58,441 bases of DNA from Apopatocola sp963628785 (GTDB lineage: Bacteria; Bacillota; Clostridia; Oscillospirales; Oscillospiraceae). Positions within the stretch are counted from its first letter, which is position 1, and every line of letters starts with the position of its first letter. The stretch covers positions 1 to 58,441 of the forward strand of contig CAVGGQ010000003.1 in the NCBI GenBank assembly GCA_963628785.1. Direction: 5' to 3'. The notes beneath the pieces were generated by a model that was not told where the DNA came from, made no database searches, and saw nothing but the letters and a program-made list of their open reading frames with translations. Below are positions 7,233 to 17,400 of this stretch, one piece after another. The position numbers and the translations under genes were made by a program.

Positions 7233-7727
7233 TTATTGCTTCAGCGTTCGGATGAGCTTCGTGTACGACACGGCGAGGCAGGTGCACACGAGGGCATAGA
7301 CGCCGAGGAGCACGGCCGGCACGGCAAAGCACACGCTTACCTTTACGGCGAGCCACAAGGTCGCGGCGCAGAGGATCCAGCTCACCGCCGCTCCGACGGG
7401 CATCGGGCGGCAGATGCTCTCGCAGACGGCGAGATCTTCCCCGCCTTCGTACAGGACAAAATCATGCTCGCTGCGGAAAATGGCCCAGAACGAGTAGCGC
7501 GAGACAAACTCGATGCCCTCCGCGGAGAGCTTTGCCTTGAGCACTTCGATCTCCGCGTCGGACTTCCCGCGCAGATAGCACACGCGGTAGGTGTACTGTC
7601 CGGGTCTGCACGGCTCGAAGCTCCATACGCCCTCGACGAGCCCGGTCGCAGCCCAACCCCCGGCGCACATTTTCGCCATGTACGCCTCATCCTGCTTGTG
7701 ATTCATGGTGTAGTTGAATTTTTTCAT
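7233..7727 (-). CDS. DUF2812 membrane protein
   Basis: A 164-aa protein with an N-terminal DUF2812 domain (KFNYTMNHKQDEAYMAKMCA, then GVWSFEPCRPGQYTYRVCYL). Two C-terminal hydrophobic segments follow (AAVSWILCAATLWLAVKV and VPAVLLGVYALVCTCLAV). DUF2812 proteins often sit beside PadR-type regulators, but none is seen here. ATG 7727 starts the domain exactly; the upstream extension of the frame is not family-like. The ribosome binding site is weak. Function unknown. Confidence 0.75.
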   Translation of the reverse strand: MKKFNYTMNHKQDEAYMAKMCAGGWAATGLVEGVWSFEPCRPGQYTYRVCYLRGKSDAEIEVLKAKLSAEGIEFVSRYSFWAIFRSEHDFVLYEGGEDLAVCESICRPMPVGAAVSWILCAATLWLAVKVSVCFAVPAVLLGVYALVCTCLAVSYTKLIRTLKQ

Positions 7728-7750
7728 AATCTGATTTCTGCTTTCTGCCT

Positions 7751-8650
7751 TTATTCGTCTTTGAGCCATTCGGCAACGGCGGCACGCATGCGGCGGTCGA
7801 CATCCTCGCGCGTGGCGCGGCACTCCTTCGGGAACTCCCGCGCGGCGCGGAAGGCGCGGCCGACGAGAAAATCGGGGAAGAGCGGGAGGAGCTGCCGTAG
7901 CATCGATTCGGGGAAGGCATAGTGCGTGCCGTGCTCGTAGACAACGGCATCATACTTCGACTTCGCGCCGCGCTCTTTGAGGCGCTTTTCCATGCGGCGG
8001 ATGTAGCGCGCCGGGAACCAGGTGCTGTCGTCCTCGCAGCCGATGAGGAGCAGGCGGCCGTGAATGTTCTCCACGGGGATCATCACTTCCTCCGTGAGCG
8101 GACGGCGCTCCTCCGTGTCGCGGAAGATCCTGTGACAGGTCATGATGTTGCCCGAGCCCTTCGTCTCCGCCTGCACGGTGCGCCAGTAATCGGGGTGCTG
8201 ATAGGCATACGGGACACAGGGGAGAGGCTCGCCGCGCCATGTCATCATGGAATCGCCCTCGAGCGGCCACTCGCGGCAGCCGTCGCGGTGCCCCTGCGTG
8301 AAGCCCTGCAGCACAAAGTCGCACGGCGCCACGACCATGGTGAGCGTGATGTCCGGGATGCGCGCCGCCGCGGAGAGCGCGGGGATGCTCGTGATGGATG
8401 CGCCGAGCACACCGAACTTCCGGATGCCGCGCGCCTTGAGCTGCACGGCCGCCTCCTCCGCGCGCTCGAGCGGGAAGCTGTGGTAGCCGACGACGCCTTC
8501 CTCCGGCCCGAGCGAGAGCACGCTCACGCCGCGCCGGACGAGCCACTTCGCAACGCCCTTCGTGAGCGCGCTGCTGCCGCCGCTCCCGAGCAGGAGCAGT
8601 ATGGCGGCGTCCGAGCCTTTGCATTCGGAATAATATTTTGTGATGTCCAT
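7751..8650 (-). CDS. BAAT/acyl-CoA thioester hydrolase-like alpha/beta hydrolase
   Basis: A 299-aa alpha/beta hydrolase resembling the C-terminal catalytic domain of acyl-CoA thioesterases and bile acid-CoA:amino acid N-acyltransferases. The nucleophile elbow is GVLGASITSIPAL. A later acidic residue (GCEDDSTWFPA) and a histidine (EHGTHYAFPE) fit the rest of a triad. The frame can start at a TTG at 8674, but ATG 8650 has AGAGG nine bases upstream and is preferred. Its substrate cannot be read from the sequence. A 20-bp palindrome lies just upstream. Confidence 0.7.
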   Translation of the reverse strand: MDITKYYSECKGSDAAILLLLGSGGSSALTKGVAKWLVRRGVSVLSLGPEEGVVGYHSFPLERAEEAAVQLKARGIRKFGVLGASITSIPALSAAARIPDITLTMVVAPCDFVLQGFTQGHRDGCREWPLEGDSMMTWRGEPLPCVPYAYQHPDYWRTVQAETKGSGNIMTCHRIFRDTEERRPLTEEVMIPVENIHGRLLLIGCEDDSTWFPARYIRRMEKRLKERGAKSKYDAVVYEHGTHYAFPESMLRQLLPLFPDFLVGRAFRAAREFPKECRATREDVDRRMRAAVAEWLKDE

Positions 8651-8675
8651 GGAAGAATACCTCTTTTTTCGCAAA

Positions 8676-8695
8676 CGGTTAGCATAAGCTAACCG
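8676..8695. promoter_or_regulatory. 20-bp perfect palindrome, candidate operator
   Basis: CGGTTAGC-ATAA-GCTAACCG lies 26 bases upstream of the BAAT-like start. It has no U-run on either side, so a protein-binding operator is more likely than a terminator. No regulator gene is adjacent. Confidence 0.4.
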
Positions 8696-8787
8696 ACGGG
8701 GATCGAAAAAGCCGTCCTGCGGAATCTGTTCCGATGGTAGCAGAAAGGGAGCGGAATGTCAACCGGATTTTTATGCAAAGCTCCCTA

Positions 8788-8817
8788 TTGACGCACAGCG
8801 GGACGGCGTGATAAAAT
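8788..8817 (+). promoter_or_regulatory. Promoter of the pyr operon
   Basis: TTGACG (8788-8793) and TAAAAT (8812-8817) are separated by 18 bases. Transcription would start near 8824, just ahead of the PyrR-binding sequence. Confidence 0.7.
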
Positions 8818-8824
8818 CATACTG

Positions 8825-8930
8825 CTTTAAGTTGGTCCTGTGAGGCCATCAAGGAACAGCATAGATTTTTGCCGGCGGGATCTCTCCGCCTCCTTCGGTC
8901 TGCTTTCTTTGATGGGAAAGCAGATTTTTT
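8825..8930 (+). promoter_or_regulatory. PyrR-dependent attenuator leader
   Basis: TGGTCCTGTGAGGCCA (8833-8848) matches the PyrR anti-antiterminator loop consensus (GUCCNGNGAGGY) with a closing stem. It is followed by an intrinsic terminator: TCTGCTTTC (8899-8907) and GAAAGCAGA (8916-8924), then TTTTTT (8925-8930), just before pyrC. With UMP/UTP, PyrR would stabilise this loop and allow termination; otherwise an antiterminator forms. No pyrR gene is in the window. The motif is seen directly; the mechanism follows from B. subtilis PyrR. Confidence 0.85.
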
Positions 8931-8946
8931 CGCGGGAGGAATCGTC

Positions 8947-10137
8947 ATGCCAATTTTTGAGAGAGACAGCAAGTGGGATATTCTTCTCCGCCGTATTGCC
9001 GAAACAAGTGAATATGTTGTATTGCCCGGTCTCGCAGACGTTCACGTTCATCTGCGGGAGCCGGGTTTTTCTTATAAGGAGACCATCTATACCGGCAGCC
9101 GCGCCTGTGCGCACGGCGGCTTCACCGCGGTGTGCGCCATGCCGAATCTCGATCCCTGCCCGGACAGCGCGGAAAACCTCCGGCGCGAAACGGAGCTCAT
9201 CGAGCGCGATTCCGTCATCCGCATCCTGCCGTACGGCACGGTGACACGCGGCGAGGGCGGGGAGGAGCTCTCCGATATGGACGCGCTCGCGCCGCTCGTT
9301 GCGGGCTTTTCCGACGACGGCCGCGGTGTGCAGAGCGAGGAGATGATGCGCGCCGCCTTGCGCAAGGCCGGGTCGCTCGGGAAGATCATCGCCGCGCACT
9401 GCGAGGACAATTCCCTCCTGCACGGCGGGTACATCCACGACGGCGCGTACGCGCGCGCACACGGCCACCGCGGCATCTGCTCCGCGTCCGAATGGCGGCC
9501 CATCGAGCGCGACATCGCGCTCGTGCGCGAAACGGGCTGCGCCTATCATGTCTGCCATGTTTCCGCGAAAGAGAGCGTCGAGCTCATCCGCCGCGCCAAA
9601 CGCGAGGGGCTCGATATCACCTGCGAGACCGCGCCGCACTACCTTTTGATGGACGAGAGCTTCCTGCAGGAGGACGGACGGTTCAAAATGAACCCGCCGC
9701 TGCGCTCGGAGGAGGATCGCCTCGCGCTTCTGGAGGGACTGCGGGACGGCACGATCGACATGATCGTCACCGACCATGCGCCGCACTCCGCGGAGGAGAA
9801 GAGCCGAGGGCTCGAAAAAAGCGCGATGGGCGTGGTCGGCATCGAAACATCGTTCCCACTGATGTACACCTACCTCGTAAAACCCGGCATCCTCACGATG
9901 GAAAAGCTCATCGAGCTCATGCACGATGCGCCCTGCCGCCGCTTCGGACTCGACACCGCGGACGACTTCACGGTGTTCGCCCTGAACGAGGAGTACGTCA
10001 TCGACCCGGCGGAGTTCCTCTCCAAGGGGAAGAGCACGCCGTTCGAGGGCCGGAAGGTCAGCGGACGGTGCAAAATGACGGTGTGCCGCGGGCAGCTCGC
10101 CTATCTCGCACCGGAGCTTCGGGAGGACATACAGTGA
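8947..10137 (+). CDS. pyrC: Dihydroorotase, type I
   Basis: This 396-aa zinc amidohydrolase closes carbamoyl-aspartate to dihydroorotate. Metal and active-site motifs are DVHVHLREPG (residues about 29-38), FSDDGRGVQ, AAHCED, CHVSA and TDHAPHS. ATG 8947 has GGGAGGA six bases upstream. The N-terminus is short: the metal motif arrives about 30 residues in, whereas usual type I enzymes have about 50-60 residues of beta-sandwich before it. First gene of the operon, directly behind the attenuator; its stop overlaps the pyrK GTG. Confidence 0.93.
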   Translation: MPIFERDSKWDILLRRIAETSEYVVLPGLADVHVHLREPGFSYKETIYTGSRACAHGGFTAVCAMPNLDPCPDSAENLRRETELIERDSVIRILPYGTVTRGEGGEELSDMDALAPLVAGFSDDGRGVQSEEMMRAALRKAGSLGKIIAAHCEDNSLLHGGYIHDGAYARAHGHRGICSASEWRPIERDIALVRETGCAYHVCHVSAKESVELIRRAKREGLDITCETAPHYLLMDESFLQEDGRFKMNPPLRSEEDRLALLEGLRDGTIDMIVTDHAPHSAEEKSRGLEKSAMGVVGIETSFPLMYTYLVKPGILTMEKLIELMHDAPCRRFGLDTADDFTVFALNEEYVIDPAEFLSKGKSTPFEGRKVSGRCKMTVCRGQLAYLAPELREDIQ

Positions 10138-10871
10138 AACAGGAGATATTTACCGTGCGGGAGAACAAGCGCATCGCGGAGAACACCATGCGCATCGTGC
10201 TGCACGGGGACGCGACGGCGCCGGAACGCCCGGGGCAGTTCGTGAATGTGAAGATCGACGGCTTCTTTCTCCGCCGTCCGCTCTCGGTGTGCTTTGCGGC
10301 GGACGAGAGCATCACGCTCATCTACCGCATCGTCGGCGCGGGCACGGAAAAGCTCGCCGCCGCTTCGGAGGGCGACACATTCGACATCCTCACCGGGCTC
10401 GGGAACGGCTTCGATCTTTCCCGCGCGGGAGAGCGCCCGCTGCTCCTCGGCGGCGGCATGGGCACCGCGCCGCTCTACTGGCTGTGCGAACGGCTGACGG
10501 CGCAGGGCAAGCGCCCGCGGGTCGTCCTCGGCTTCCCGAAGGCGGCGGATGTATTTTATAAGGAAGAATTCGAAGCGCTCGGCGCGGAGACCGTTGTTGT
10601 TACGGAGGACGGCTCGCTCGGAGAAAAAGGCTTCGTGACGCGCGCCATGCCCGACGCGGCATACTCGTACTTCTACGCCTGCGGCCCCGAGCCGATGCTC
10701 AAAGCCGTGTGCAAAGCGTCCGTGACATCGGGCGAAATGAGCTTCAGCACCCGCATGGGCTGCGGCTTCGGCGCGTGCATGGGCTGCACCTGCCAAACGC
10801 TCGCCGGGCCGAAGCGCATATGCAAGGACGGCCCCGTGATGAAAAAGGAGGAGATCCGATGGGAAAACTGA
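10134..10871 (+). CDS. pyrK: Dihydroorotate dehydrogenase B, electron-transfer subunit
   Basis: This 245-aa FAD and [2Fe-2S] subunit passes electrons from the PyrD FMN to NAD+. An FAD-binding segment (FFLRRPLSVC), the NAD-binding GGGMGTAPLYWL and a C-terminal cluster CGFGACMGCTCQ with RICKDGPV are visible. The GTG start at 10134 overlaps the pyrC stop (GTGA). The end overlaps pyrD by 13 bases. Longer upstream reading in this frame is out-of-frame pyrC sequence and is discarded. Confidence 0.92.
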   Translation: MKQEIFTVRENKRIAENTMRIVLHGDATAPERPGQFVNVKIDGFFLRRPLSVCFAADESITLIYRIVGAGTEKLAAASEGDTFDILTGLGNGFDLSRAGERPLLLGGGMGTAPLYWLCERLTAQGKRPRVVLGFPKAADVFYKEEFEALGAETVVVTEDGSLGEKGFVTRAMPDAAYSYFYACGPEPMLKAVCKASVTSGEMSFSTRMGCGFGACMGCTCQTLAGPKRICKDGPVMKKEEIRWEN

Positions 10872-11770
10872 CCGTTGACCTCTGCGGCATCGAGCTCGAT
10901 AACCCCGTCATCCCCGCCTCGGGCACGTTCGGGTACGGGTACGAGTTCGCGGAGCTTTACGACATAAACTGCCTCGGCACATTTTCTTTCAAGGGCACGA
11001 CGCGCCGCGCCCGCCTCGGCAACCCGCTGCCGCGCATCGCGGAAGCGCCCGCCGGCATCATCAACGCCGTGGGACTGCAGAATCCGGGCGTGGAGCGCGT
11101 CATAAGCGAGGAGCTCCCGAAGCTCAAAGCCTGCTTCCGGAAGCCGGTCATGGCGAATGTGAGCGGATTTTCGATCGAGGAATACGCCGAAGTGTGCGCC
11201 ATGCTGGACGGCGAGGCGCAGATCGGCTGGTTCGAGGTGAACATCAGCTGCCCCAACGTCCACGGCGGCGGCATGAGCTTCGGCACCGACCCGAAGTGCG
11301 CGGCGGCCGTCACGAGCGCGGTGAAGCGCGTGACGAAAAAGCCGGTCATACTGAAGCTCTCGCCGAACGTCGGCGACATCACGGAGATCGCGAAGGCGTG
11401 CGAAGGCGCGGGCGCAGACGGCATCAGCCTCATCAACACCGTCCTCTCCATGCGCATCGACCTCGCCAGACGCAGACCGCTCCTTGCAAACACCACCGGC
11501 GGCCTTTCGGGCAGCGCCGTTTTCCCGCTGGCCGTGCGCATGGTGTACCAGACGGCGAAGGCCGTGTCGGTGCCGGTCATCGGCATCGGCGGCGTATCGA
11601 GCGCCGAGAACGTGCTCGAGATGATGATGGCGGGCGCGACCGCCGTGGAAGTCGGCGCCGCCAATCTCGCGCAGCCCTGTATCTGCCGGGACATCATCGC
11701 GGAACTTCCCGCGGTCATGGATCGATACAAAATCAAAAATATCAAAGATATTATCGGAGGAGCCTTATGA
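10859..11770 (+). CDS. pyrD: Dihydroorotate dehydrogenase B, catalytic subunit
   Basis: This 303-aa FMN enzyme oxidises dihydroorotate to orotate. Class 1B signs are the catalytic-cysteine segment FEVNISCPNVHGGG, NPVIPASGTFGYG near the N-terminus, and the FMN phosphate loop VIGIGGVSSAENVLEMMMAG. Pairing with pyrK confirms the NAD-dependent class. ATG 10859 has AAGGAGG about ten bases upstream, inside the pyrK end. Confidence 0.95.
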   Translation: MGKLTVDLCGIELDNPVIPASGTFGYGYEFAELYDINCLGTFSFKGTTRRARLGNPLPRIAEAPAGIINAVGLQNPGVERVISEELPKLKACFRKPVMANVSGFSIEEYAEVCAMLDGEAQIGWFEVNISCPNVHGGGMSFGTDPKCAAAVTSAVKRVTKKPVILKLSPNVGDITEIAKACEGAGADGISLINTVLSMRIDLARRRPLLANTTGGLSGSAVFPLAVRMVYQTAKAVSVPVIGIGGVSSAENVLEMMMAGATAVEVGAANLAQPCICRDIIAELPAVMDRYKIKNIKDIIGGAL

Positions 11771-12468
11771 AACGAGATGTGATCATCGCCTGCGACTTTG
11801 CGAGCGCGGAGGCGACCTATGCCTTCCTCGACCGCTTTACCGGCGAGAAGCCCTTTGTCAAGATCGGCATGGAGCTTTACTATGCGGCCGGCCCGGACAT
11901 CGTCCGCGAGCTGAAGCGGCGCGGCCACCGCATTTTCCTCGATCTGAAGCTGCACGACATTCCGAACACCGTGAAAAAGGCCATGGCGGTGCTCTCCGGG
12001 CTCGATGCGGACATTGTGAATCTACACGCCGCAGGCGGAGCGGACATGATGCGCGCCGCCGTGGAGGGACTCACGCGGCCGGACGGCACGAGGGCGAAGC
12101 TCATCGCCGTGACGATGCTCACCTCGGTCGACAAGCAGCGCATGAACGACGAGCTCCTCATTCCCGGCGAGCTCAACGACATCGTGATGCGCTATGCGCT
12201 CAACGCGCGCAATGCGGGGCTTGACGGCATCGTGTGCTCTCCGCTCGAGGCGGGCCGGGTACACGAGGTTTGCGGCGGCGACTTTCTCACCGTTACGCCC
12301 GGCATCCGTTCCGCGGACGACGTGCAGGGCGACCAGCAGCGCGTGACGACGCCCGCGAAGGCGCGCGCGATCGGCTCGGATCTCATCGTGGTCGGACGCC
12401 CCATCACGGCGGCCGCCGACCCGGTCGAAGCATACGAGCGCTGCATGAACGAATTTGCAAAAGCCTGA
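11767..12468 (+). CDS. pyrF: Orotidine-5'-phosphate decarboxylase
   Basis: This 233-aa TIM-barrel enzyme converts OMP to UMP. The catalytic K-D network is in FLDLKLHDIPNTVKKA, the N-terminus has IIACDFAS, and the C-terminal phosphate-binding part has TPGIRS and VVGRPITAAADP. ATG 11767 overlaps the pyrD stop (ATGA) with GGAGG upstream. Confidence 0.95.
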   Translation: MKRDVIIACDFASAEATYAFLDRFTGEKPFVKIGMELYYAAGPDIVRELKRRGHRIFLDLKLHDIPNTVKKAMAVLSGLDADIVNLHAAGGADMMRAAVEGLTRPDGTRAKLIAVTMLTSVDKQRMNDELLIPGELNDIVMRYALNARNAGLDGIVCSPLEAGRVHEVCGGDFLTVTPGIRSADDVQGDQQRVTTPAKARAIGSDLIVVGRPITAAADPVEAYERCMNEFAKA

Positions 12469-12480
12469 GGAGGATCACCG

Positions 12481-13113
12481 ATGAAAGAGATAATCGCGAA
12501 GGATCTGCTTTCCGTCGGCGCGGTGTTTTTCCGCCCCGATGAGCCGTTTACCTGGGCCAGCGGCATCAAAAGCCCGGTGTACTGCGACAACCGCCTGACA
12601 CTCACCGCCCCTGCGGTGCGCACCGATGTGGAGGAGGGGCTCGCCGAGCTCATCCGCACGCGCTACCCGAACGCCGAGGTACTCATGGGCACATCGACCG
12701 CCGGCATCGCGCACGCCGCCATCACGGCGCACATCCTCGGCCTGCCGATGGGCTATGTGCGCAGCGGCGCCAAGGACCACGGCCGTCAGAACCGCATCGA
12801 GGGCAAGCTCGAGCCGGGCGAGAAGGTCGTTGTGGTGGAGGATCTCATTTCCACCGGCGGCAGCGTCATCGAAGTCGTCGACGCACTGCGCGAGGCGGGC
12901 GCCGAGGTGCTCGGCATCGTGAGCATCTTCACCTACGGCATGAAAAAGGGACTCGAGCGGCTCGCCGCCGCCTGTGTGGAGAACACCTCTCTCACCGACT
13001 TCGACTGCATTGCGCAGGTAGCCTCGGACGAGGGATACATCAGGCCGGAGGATGTGCGCCGCCTCATCGCGTTCCGCGACAACCCCTCCGACGAGAGCTG
13101 GATCAAAGGGTGA
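12481..13113 (+). CDS. pyrE: Orotate phosphoribosyltransferase
   Basis: This 210-aa enzyme joins orotate to PRPP to give OMP. The PRPP-binding loop VVVVEDLISTGGSVIEVV is clear, as are the flexible-loop residues around KDHGRQNRIEG. ATG 12481 follows GAGGAG at good spacing, 12 bases after pyrF. Confidence 0.95.
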   Translation: MKEIIAKDLLSVGAVFFRPDEPFTWASGIKSPVYCDNRLTLTAPAVRTDVEEGLAELIRTRYPNAEVLMGTSTAGIAHAAITAHILGLPMGYVRSGAKDHGRQNRIEGKLEPGEKVVVVEDLISTGGSVIEVVDALREAGAEVLGIVSIFTYGMKKGLERLAAACVENTSLTDFDCIAQVASDEGYIRPEDVRRLIAFRDNPSDESWIKG

Positions 13114-13118
13114 AGGAA

Positions 13119-14033
13119 ATGCGCAATCTCATCGACATCATGGAGCTCTCCGTCGAGGAAGTCGACGAGCTCATCCATACGGCGCTCGACATTATCGCCA
13201 ACCCCGATAAATACGCCGAGAGCTGCCGCCGCAAAAAACTCGCCACGCTCTTCTTTGAGCCGTCCACCCGCACGAGACTGAGCTTCGAGGCCGCCATGTA
13301 CGAGCTCGGCGGCAATGTCATCGGCTTCGCGGGCGCCGACTCCAGCTCCGCCGCCAAGGGCGAGAGCGTCGCGGATACCGTGCGTACCGTCGGCTGCTAT
13401 GCGGACATCATCGCCATGCGCCACCCGAAGGAGGGTGCCCCGGTCGTTGCGGCGCGTACCGCGGGCGTGCCGGTCATCAATGCGGGCGACGGCGGCCACA
13501 ACCACCCGACGCAGACGCTCGCCGACCTTCTCACCATCTACCGCGAAAAGGGAAGGCTCGACCACATGACCATCGGACTTTGCGGCGACCTGAAGTTCGG
13601 CCGCACGGTCCACTCGCTCATCTCCGCCATGTCGCGCTACGAGGGCATCCGCTTCGTGCTTATCTCCCCGGAGGAGCTGCGCGTGCCGCGCTACCTCATC
13701 TCGGACGTGCTCGAGGGGAAGATCCCGCACGAGGAGGTTACCGATCTCGAGGCGGCCATCCCCGATCTCGATGTGCTCTACATGACGCGCGTGCAGCGCG
13801 AGCGCTTCTTCAACGAAGCGGACTACCTGCGGCTGAAGGACAGCTACATCCTTACACCGGAGAAGCTCAAGAGCGCCAAGAGCACACTCTCCGCGCTCCA
13901 TCCGCTCCCGCGCGTGAACGAGATTTCCGTGGCGGTCGACAGCGACCCGCGTGCGTGCTACTTCAAGCAGGTGCTCAACGGCAAATATATGCGCATGGCG
14001 CTCATTCTGAAACTTCTGGAGGTGCAGGTATGA
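13119..14033 (+). CDS. pyrB: Aspartate carbamoyltransferase, catalytic chain
   Basis: The 304-aa chain condenses carbamoyl phosphate and aspartate. The carbamoyl-phosphate loop FFEPSTRTRLSFE, the second-subunit loop region SSSAAKGES, and NAGDGGHNHPTQTL and HPLPRVNEI are all present. ATG 13119 has AAAGGG eight bases upstream; a GTG at 13110 overlapping the pyrE stop is the alternative and adds three residues. The regulatory chain follows directly. Confidence 0.95.
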   Translation: MRNLIDIMELSVEEVDELIHTALDIIANPDKYAESCRRKKLATLFFEPSTRTRLSFEAAMYELGGNVIGFAGADSSSAAKGESVADTVRTVGCYADIIAMRHPKEGAPVVAARTAGVPVINAGDGGHNHPTQTLADLLTIYREKGRLDHMTIGLCGDLKFGRTVHSLISAMSRYEGIRFVLISPEELRVPRYLISDVLEGKIPHEEVTDLEAAIPDLDVLYMTRVQRERFFNEADYLRLKDSYILTPEKLKSAKSTLSALHPLPRVNEISVAVDSDPRACYFKQVLNGKYMRMALILKLLEVQV

Positions 14034-14470
14034 TCATCGGACAGATCAAGGACGGCATCGTGCTCGACCACATCACCGCCGGCAAAAGCAGCGAGATCTA
14101 CACGCTTCTCGGGCTCGACAAGCTCGATTGCACAGTGGCGACCATCCAGAACGCCGAGAGCACGAAAATGGGCAAGAAGGACATCATCAAGATCGGGCAG
14201 ACCATGGATATCGACCTCGACATCCTCGGCTACATCGATCCCGGCATCACCGTGAACATCATCCGCGACGGCAAGCGCATCAAGCGCGAGCACCTCTCGC
14301 TGCCCGACAAGATCGTCGGCCTTTTGAAGTGCAAGAACCCGCGCTGCATCACCTCGTGCGAGCAGGAGCTCGAGCAGGAATTCCGCCTCGTGAACCGCGA
14401 AAAGAAGATCTACCGGTGCATCTACTGTGAGAGCGAAGCGCCGAAATATACGCCGGATGCGCTGAAATAA
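14030..14470 (+). CDS. pyrI: Aspartate carbamoyltransferase, regulatory chain
   Basis: The 146-aa zinc subunit gives allosteric control by nucleotides. The N-terminal allosteric domain (IKDGIVLDHITAGKSSEI) is followed by a zinc domain with four cysteines in CKNPRCITSCE and CIYCESE. The order catalytic then regulatory is the classic pyrBI arrangement, with ATGA overlap. PyrI is absent from Bacillus but known in Clostridia. Confidence 0.95.
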   Translation: MIIGQIKDGIVLDHITAGKSSEIYTLLGLDKLDCTVATIQNAESTKMGKKDIIKIGQTMDIDLDILGYIDPGITVNIIRDGKRIKREHLSLPDKIVGLLKCKNPRCITSCEQELEQEFRLVNREKKIYRCIYCESEAPKYTPDALK

Positions 14471-14485
14471 GAGGGAGAGAGAATC

Positions 14486-17400
14486 ATGAAGAGAACAGAC
14501 ATCAAAAAGATCCTTATCATCGGCTCCGGTCCCATCGTCATCGGACAGGCGGCGGAGTTTGACTATGCCGGCACGCAGGCGTGCCTCGCGCTGAAAGAGG
14601 AGGGCTACGAGGTCATCCTCGTGAACCCCAACCCCGCCACCATCATGACCGACACCTCCATCGCCGACAAGGTGTATATGGAGCCGCTCACGCTCGAGTA
14701 TGTATCGAAGATCATCCGCTATGAGCGCCCGGATGCCATCGTCCCCGGCATCGGCGGACAGACCGGCCTGAACCTCGCCATGGAGCTCGAGAAAAAGGGC
14801 GTGCTGCGCGAGTGCCGGGTGGAGCTGCTCGGCACGAGCAGTCAGAGCATCGAGCGTGCCGAGGACCGCGAGCTCTTCAAGGAGCTGTGCCAGTCCATCG
14901 GCGAGCCGGTCATCCCCTCCGAGATCACCTACAACATCGACGAGGCCAAGGCGGCGGCCGAGCGCATCGGCTATCCCGTCGTGCTGCGCCCGGCGTTCAC
15001 GCTCGGCGGCACCGGCGGCGGCTTCGCGAATAACGAGGAGGAGCTCCTCAAGCTCGGCCGCAACGCCTTCGCTCTCTCGCCCGTGCATCAGGTGCTCATC
15101 GAGAAGAGCGTCAAGGGCTACAAGGAGATCGAATTTGAGGTCATGCGCGACAGCGGCGACCACGTCATCACCATCTGCGGCATGGAGAATGTCGACCCGG
15201 TCGGTGTCCATACCGGCGACTCCATCGTCGTGGCGCCCATCCTCTCCCTCTCCGACGCCGATCTCAAAATGCTCAACGACAGCGCCATCAAGATCATCCG
15301 CGAGCTGAAGATCGCGGGCGGGTGCAATGTGCAGTTCGCGCTCGACCCCGAATCGAGCCGCTACTACCTCATCGAGGTGAACCCGCGCGTGTCGCGCTCC
15401 TCCGCTCTTGCATCCAAAGCGAGCGGCTACCCCATCGCCCGCGTGACGGCGAAGATCGCCGTGGGTATGCTCCTCGAGGAGATCGCCGTCGCCGGCGGCA
15501 CTGCGGCCATCGAGCCGAGCCTCGACTATATCGTCGCCAAGTTCCCGCGCTTCCCGTTCGACAAGTTCAGCACTGTCCCCAATGTCCTCGGCACGCAGAT
15601 GAAGGCGACCGGCGAGGTCATGGGCATCGGCGCCACGCTCGAGGAGTGCTTCCTCAAGTCCGTGCGCTCGCTCGAGATCGGCGTGTGCCACTTCCGCCTC
15701 AAGAAGTTCGACGCATGGGAGAGCGCGGAGCTGCTGCGCTACATCGATATTTTCCACGATGACAACATTTTCGCCGTTGCCGAGCTCCTGCGCCGCGGCG
15801 AGAGCATCGAAACGCTCCACCGCATCACAATGATCACGGAGTGCTTCCTCGAGTCGCTCGGGAAAATCACCGACATGGAGCGCACGCTCGAAGCGAACAA
15901 GGGAAGCCTCGCCGTTCTGCGCGAGGCAAAGCTCATGGGCTTCTCGGATAAATACATCGCCTCCCTCTGGAATATGCCCGAAACGGACATCTATGCCATG
16001 CGCCGCGAGAACGGCATCACGCCCATTTTCCGCATGGTGGACACGCTGCACACCGGCAAATACATTGCCTATCTCTATTCCTCCTACACCGGCACGAACG
16101 AGTCCCGCCTCTCCGACAAAAAGAAGGTCGTGGTGCTCGGCGCCGGCCCCATCCGCATCGGCCAGGGCGTGGAGTTCGACTACTCCACCGTGCACGCCGT
16201 GCAGACCATCCGCCGCGCCGGATACGAGGCCATCATCGTGAACAACAACCCCGAGACGGTCTCCACCGACTACACCACCGCCGACAAGCTCTACTTTGAG
16301 CCGCTCACCGTGGAGGATGTCATGGCCATCATCGACTTTGAAAAGCCGGACGGCGTCGTCGCCTCCCTCGGCGGACAGACCGCCATCAACCTCGCTCAGC
16401 CCCTCGCCGACCGCGGCGTGAAGATCATCGGCACCGACTGCGAAGCCATCGAGCGCGCTGAGAACCGCCGCAGCTTCGAGAAGGTCCTCGAGGATCTCAA
16501 CATCCCGCAGCCGCGCGGATGCGCCGTCACGAACATCGAAGACGGTATCAAGGCGGCCAACGATGTCGGCTACCCTGTGCTCGTTCGGCCGAGCTTCGTG
16601 CTCGGCGGCCGCGCCATGGAGCTCGTCGCGAACAACGATATGCTCCGCCACTATCTCAAGACCGCCGTGGAGATCGACACCGACAAGCCCGTGCTCGTCG
16701 ATCACTACATCCAGGGCAAGGAAGTCGAGGTCGACGCCATCTGCGACGGATACGATGTGTTCGTCCCCGGCATCATGGAGCTCGTCGAGCGCACAGGCGT
16801 ACACAGCGGCGACTCCATCAGCGTGTACCCGTCGTACTCCATCTCCGACAAGGTCAAGGGCGTCATCCTGCAGTACACGAAGCTCATCGGTCTTGCCATC
16901 GGCATCATCGGCCTTTACAACATCCAGTTCATCGTGGACAAGCACGACGATGTCTACATCATCGAGGTGAACCCGCGCTCCTCGCGCACCGTACCGTTCC
17001 TCTCCAAGGCGACCGGCTACTCCCTCGCAGACATCGCCACCGAGGTCATCCTCGGCAAGAGCCTCAAGGAGCAGGGCATATTCGGCATCTACCCCGAGGA
17101 GAAGAAGAGCCGCTTCGTAAAGGTGCCGGTGTTCTCCTCCAACAAGATCAAGGGCCTCGATGTGTACCTCTCTCCCGAAATGAAATCCACGGGCGAGGCC
17201 ATCGGCTACGACCGCACCCTCTCGCGCGCCATGTACAAGGCGCTGCAGGCCTCCGGCATCCGGCTGCAGAATTACGGCACGGTCGTCGTGACGCTCGCCG
17301 ACGAGGACAAGGAAGAGGCACTGCCCATTGTCCGCAGCTTCTACAACATGGGCTTCAACATCGCCGCCACCGTCGGCACGGCGAACTTCCTCAAGAAGAA

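Noticed and set aside
8868..8946. Upstream extension of pyrC to an earlier in-frame start near 8869
   Set aside because: The added residues come from the attenuator terminator stem, are not dihydroorotase-like, and ATG 8947 has an ideal ribosome binding site.
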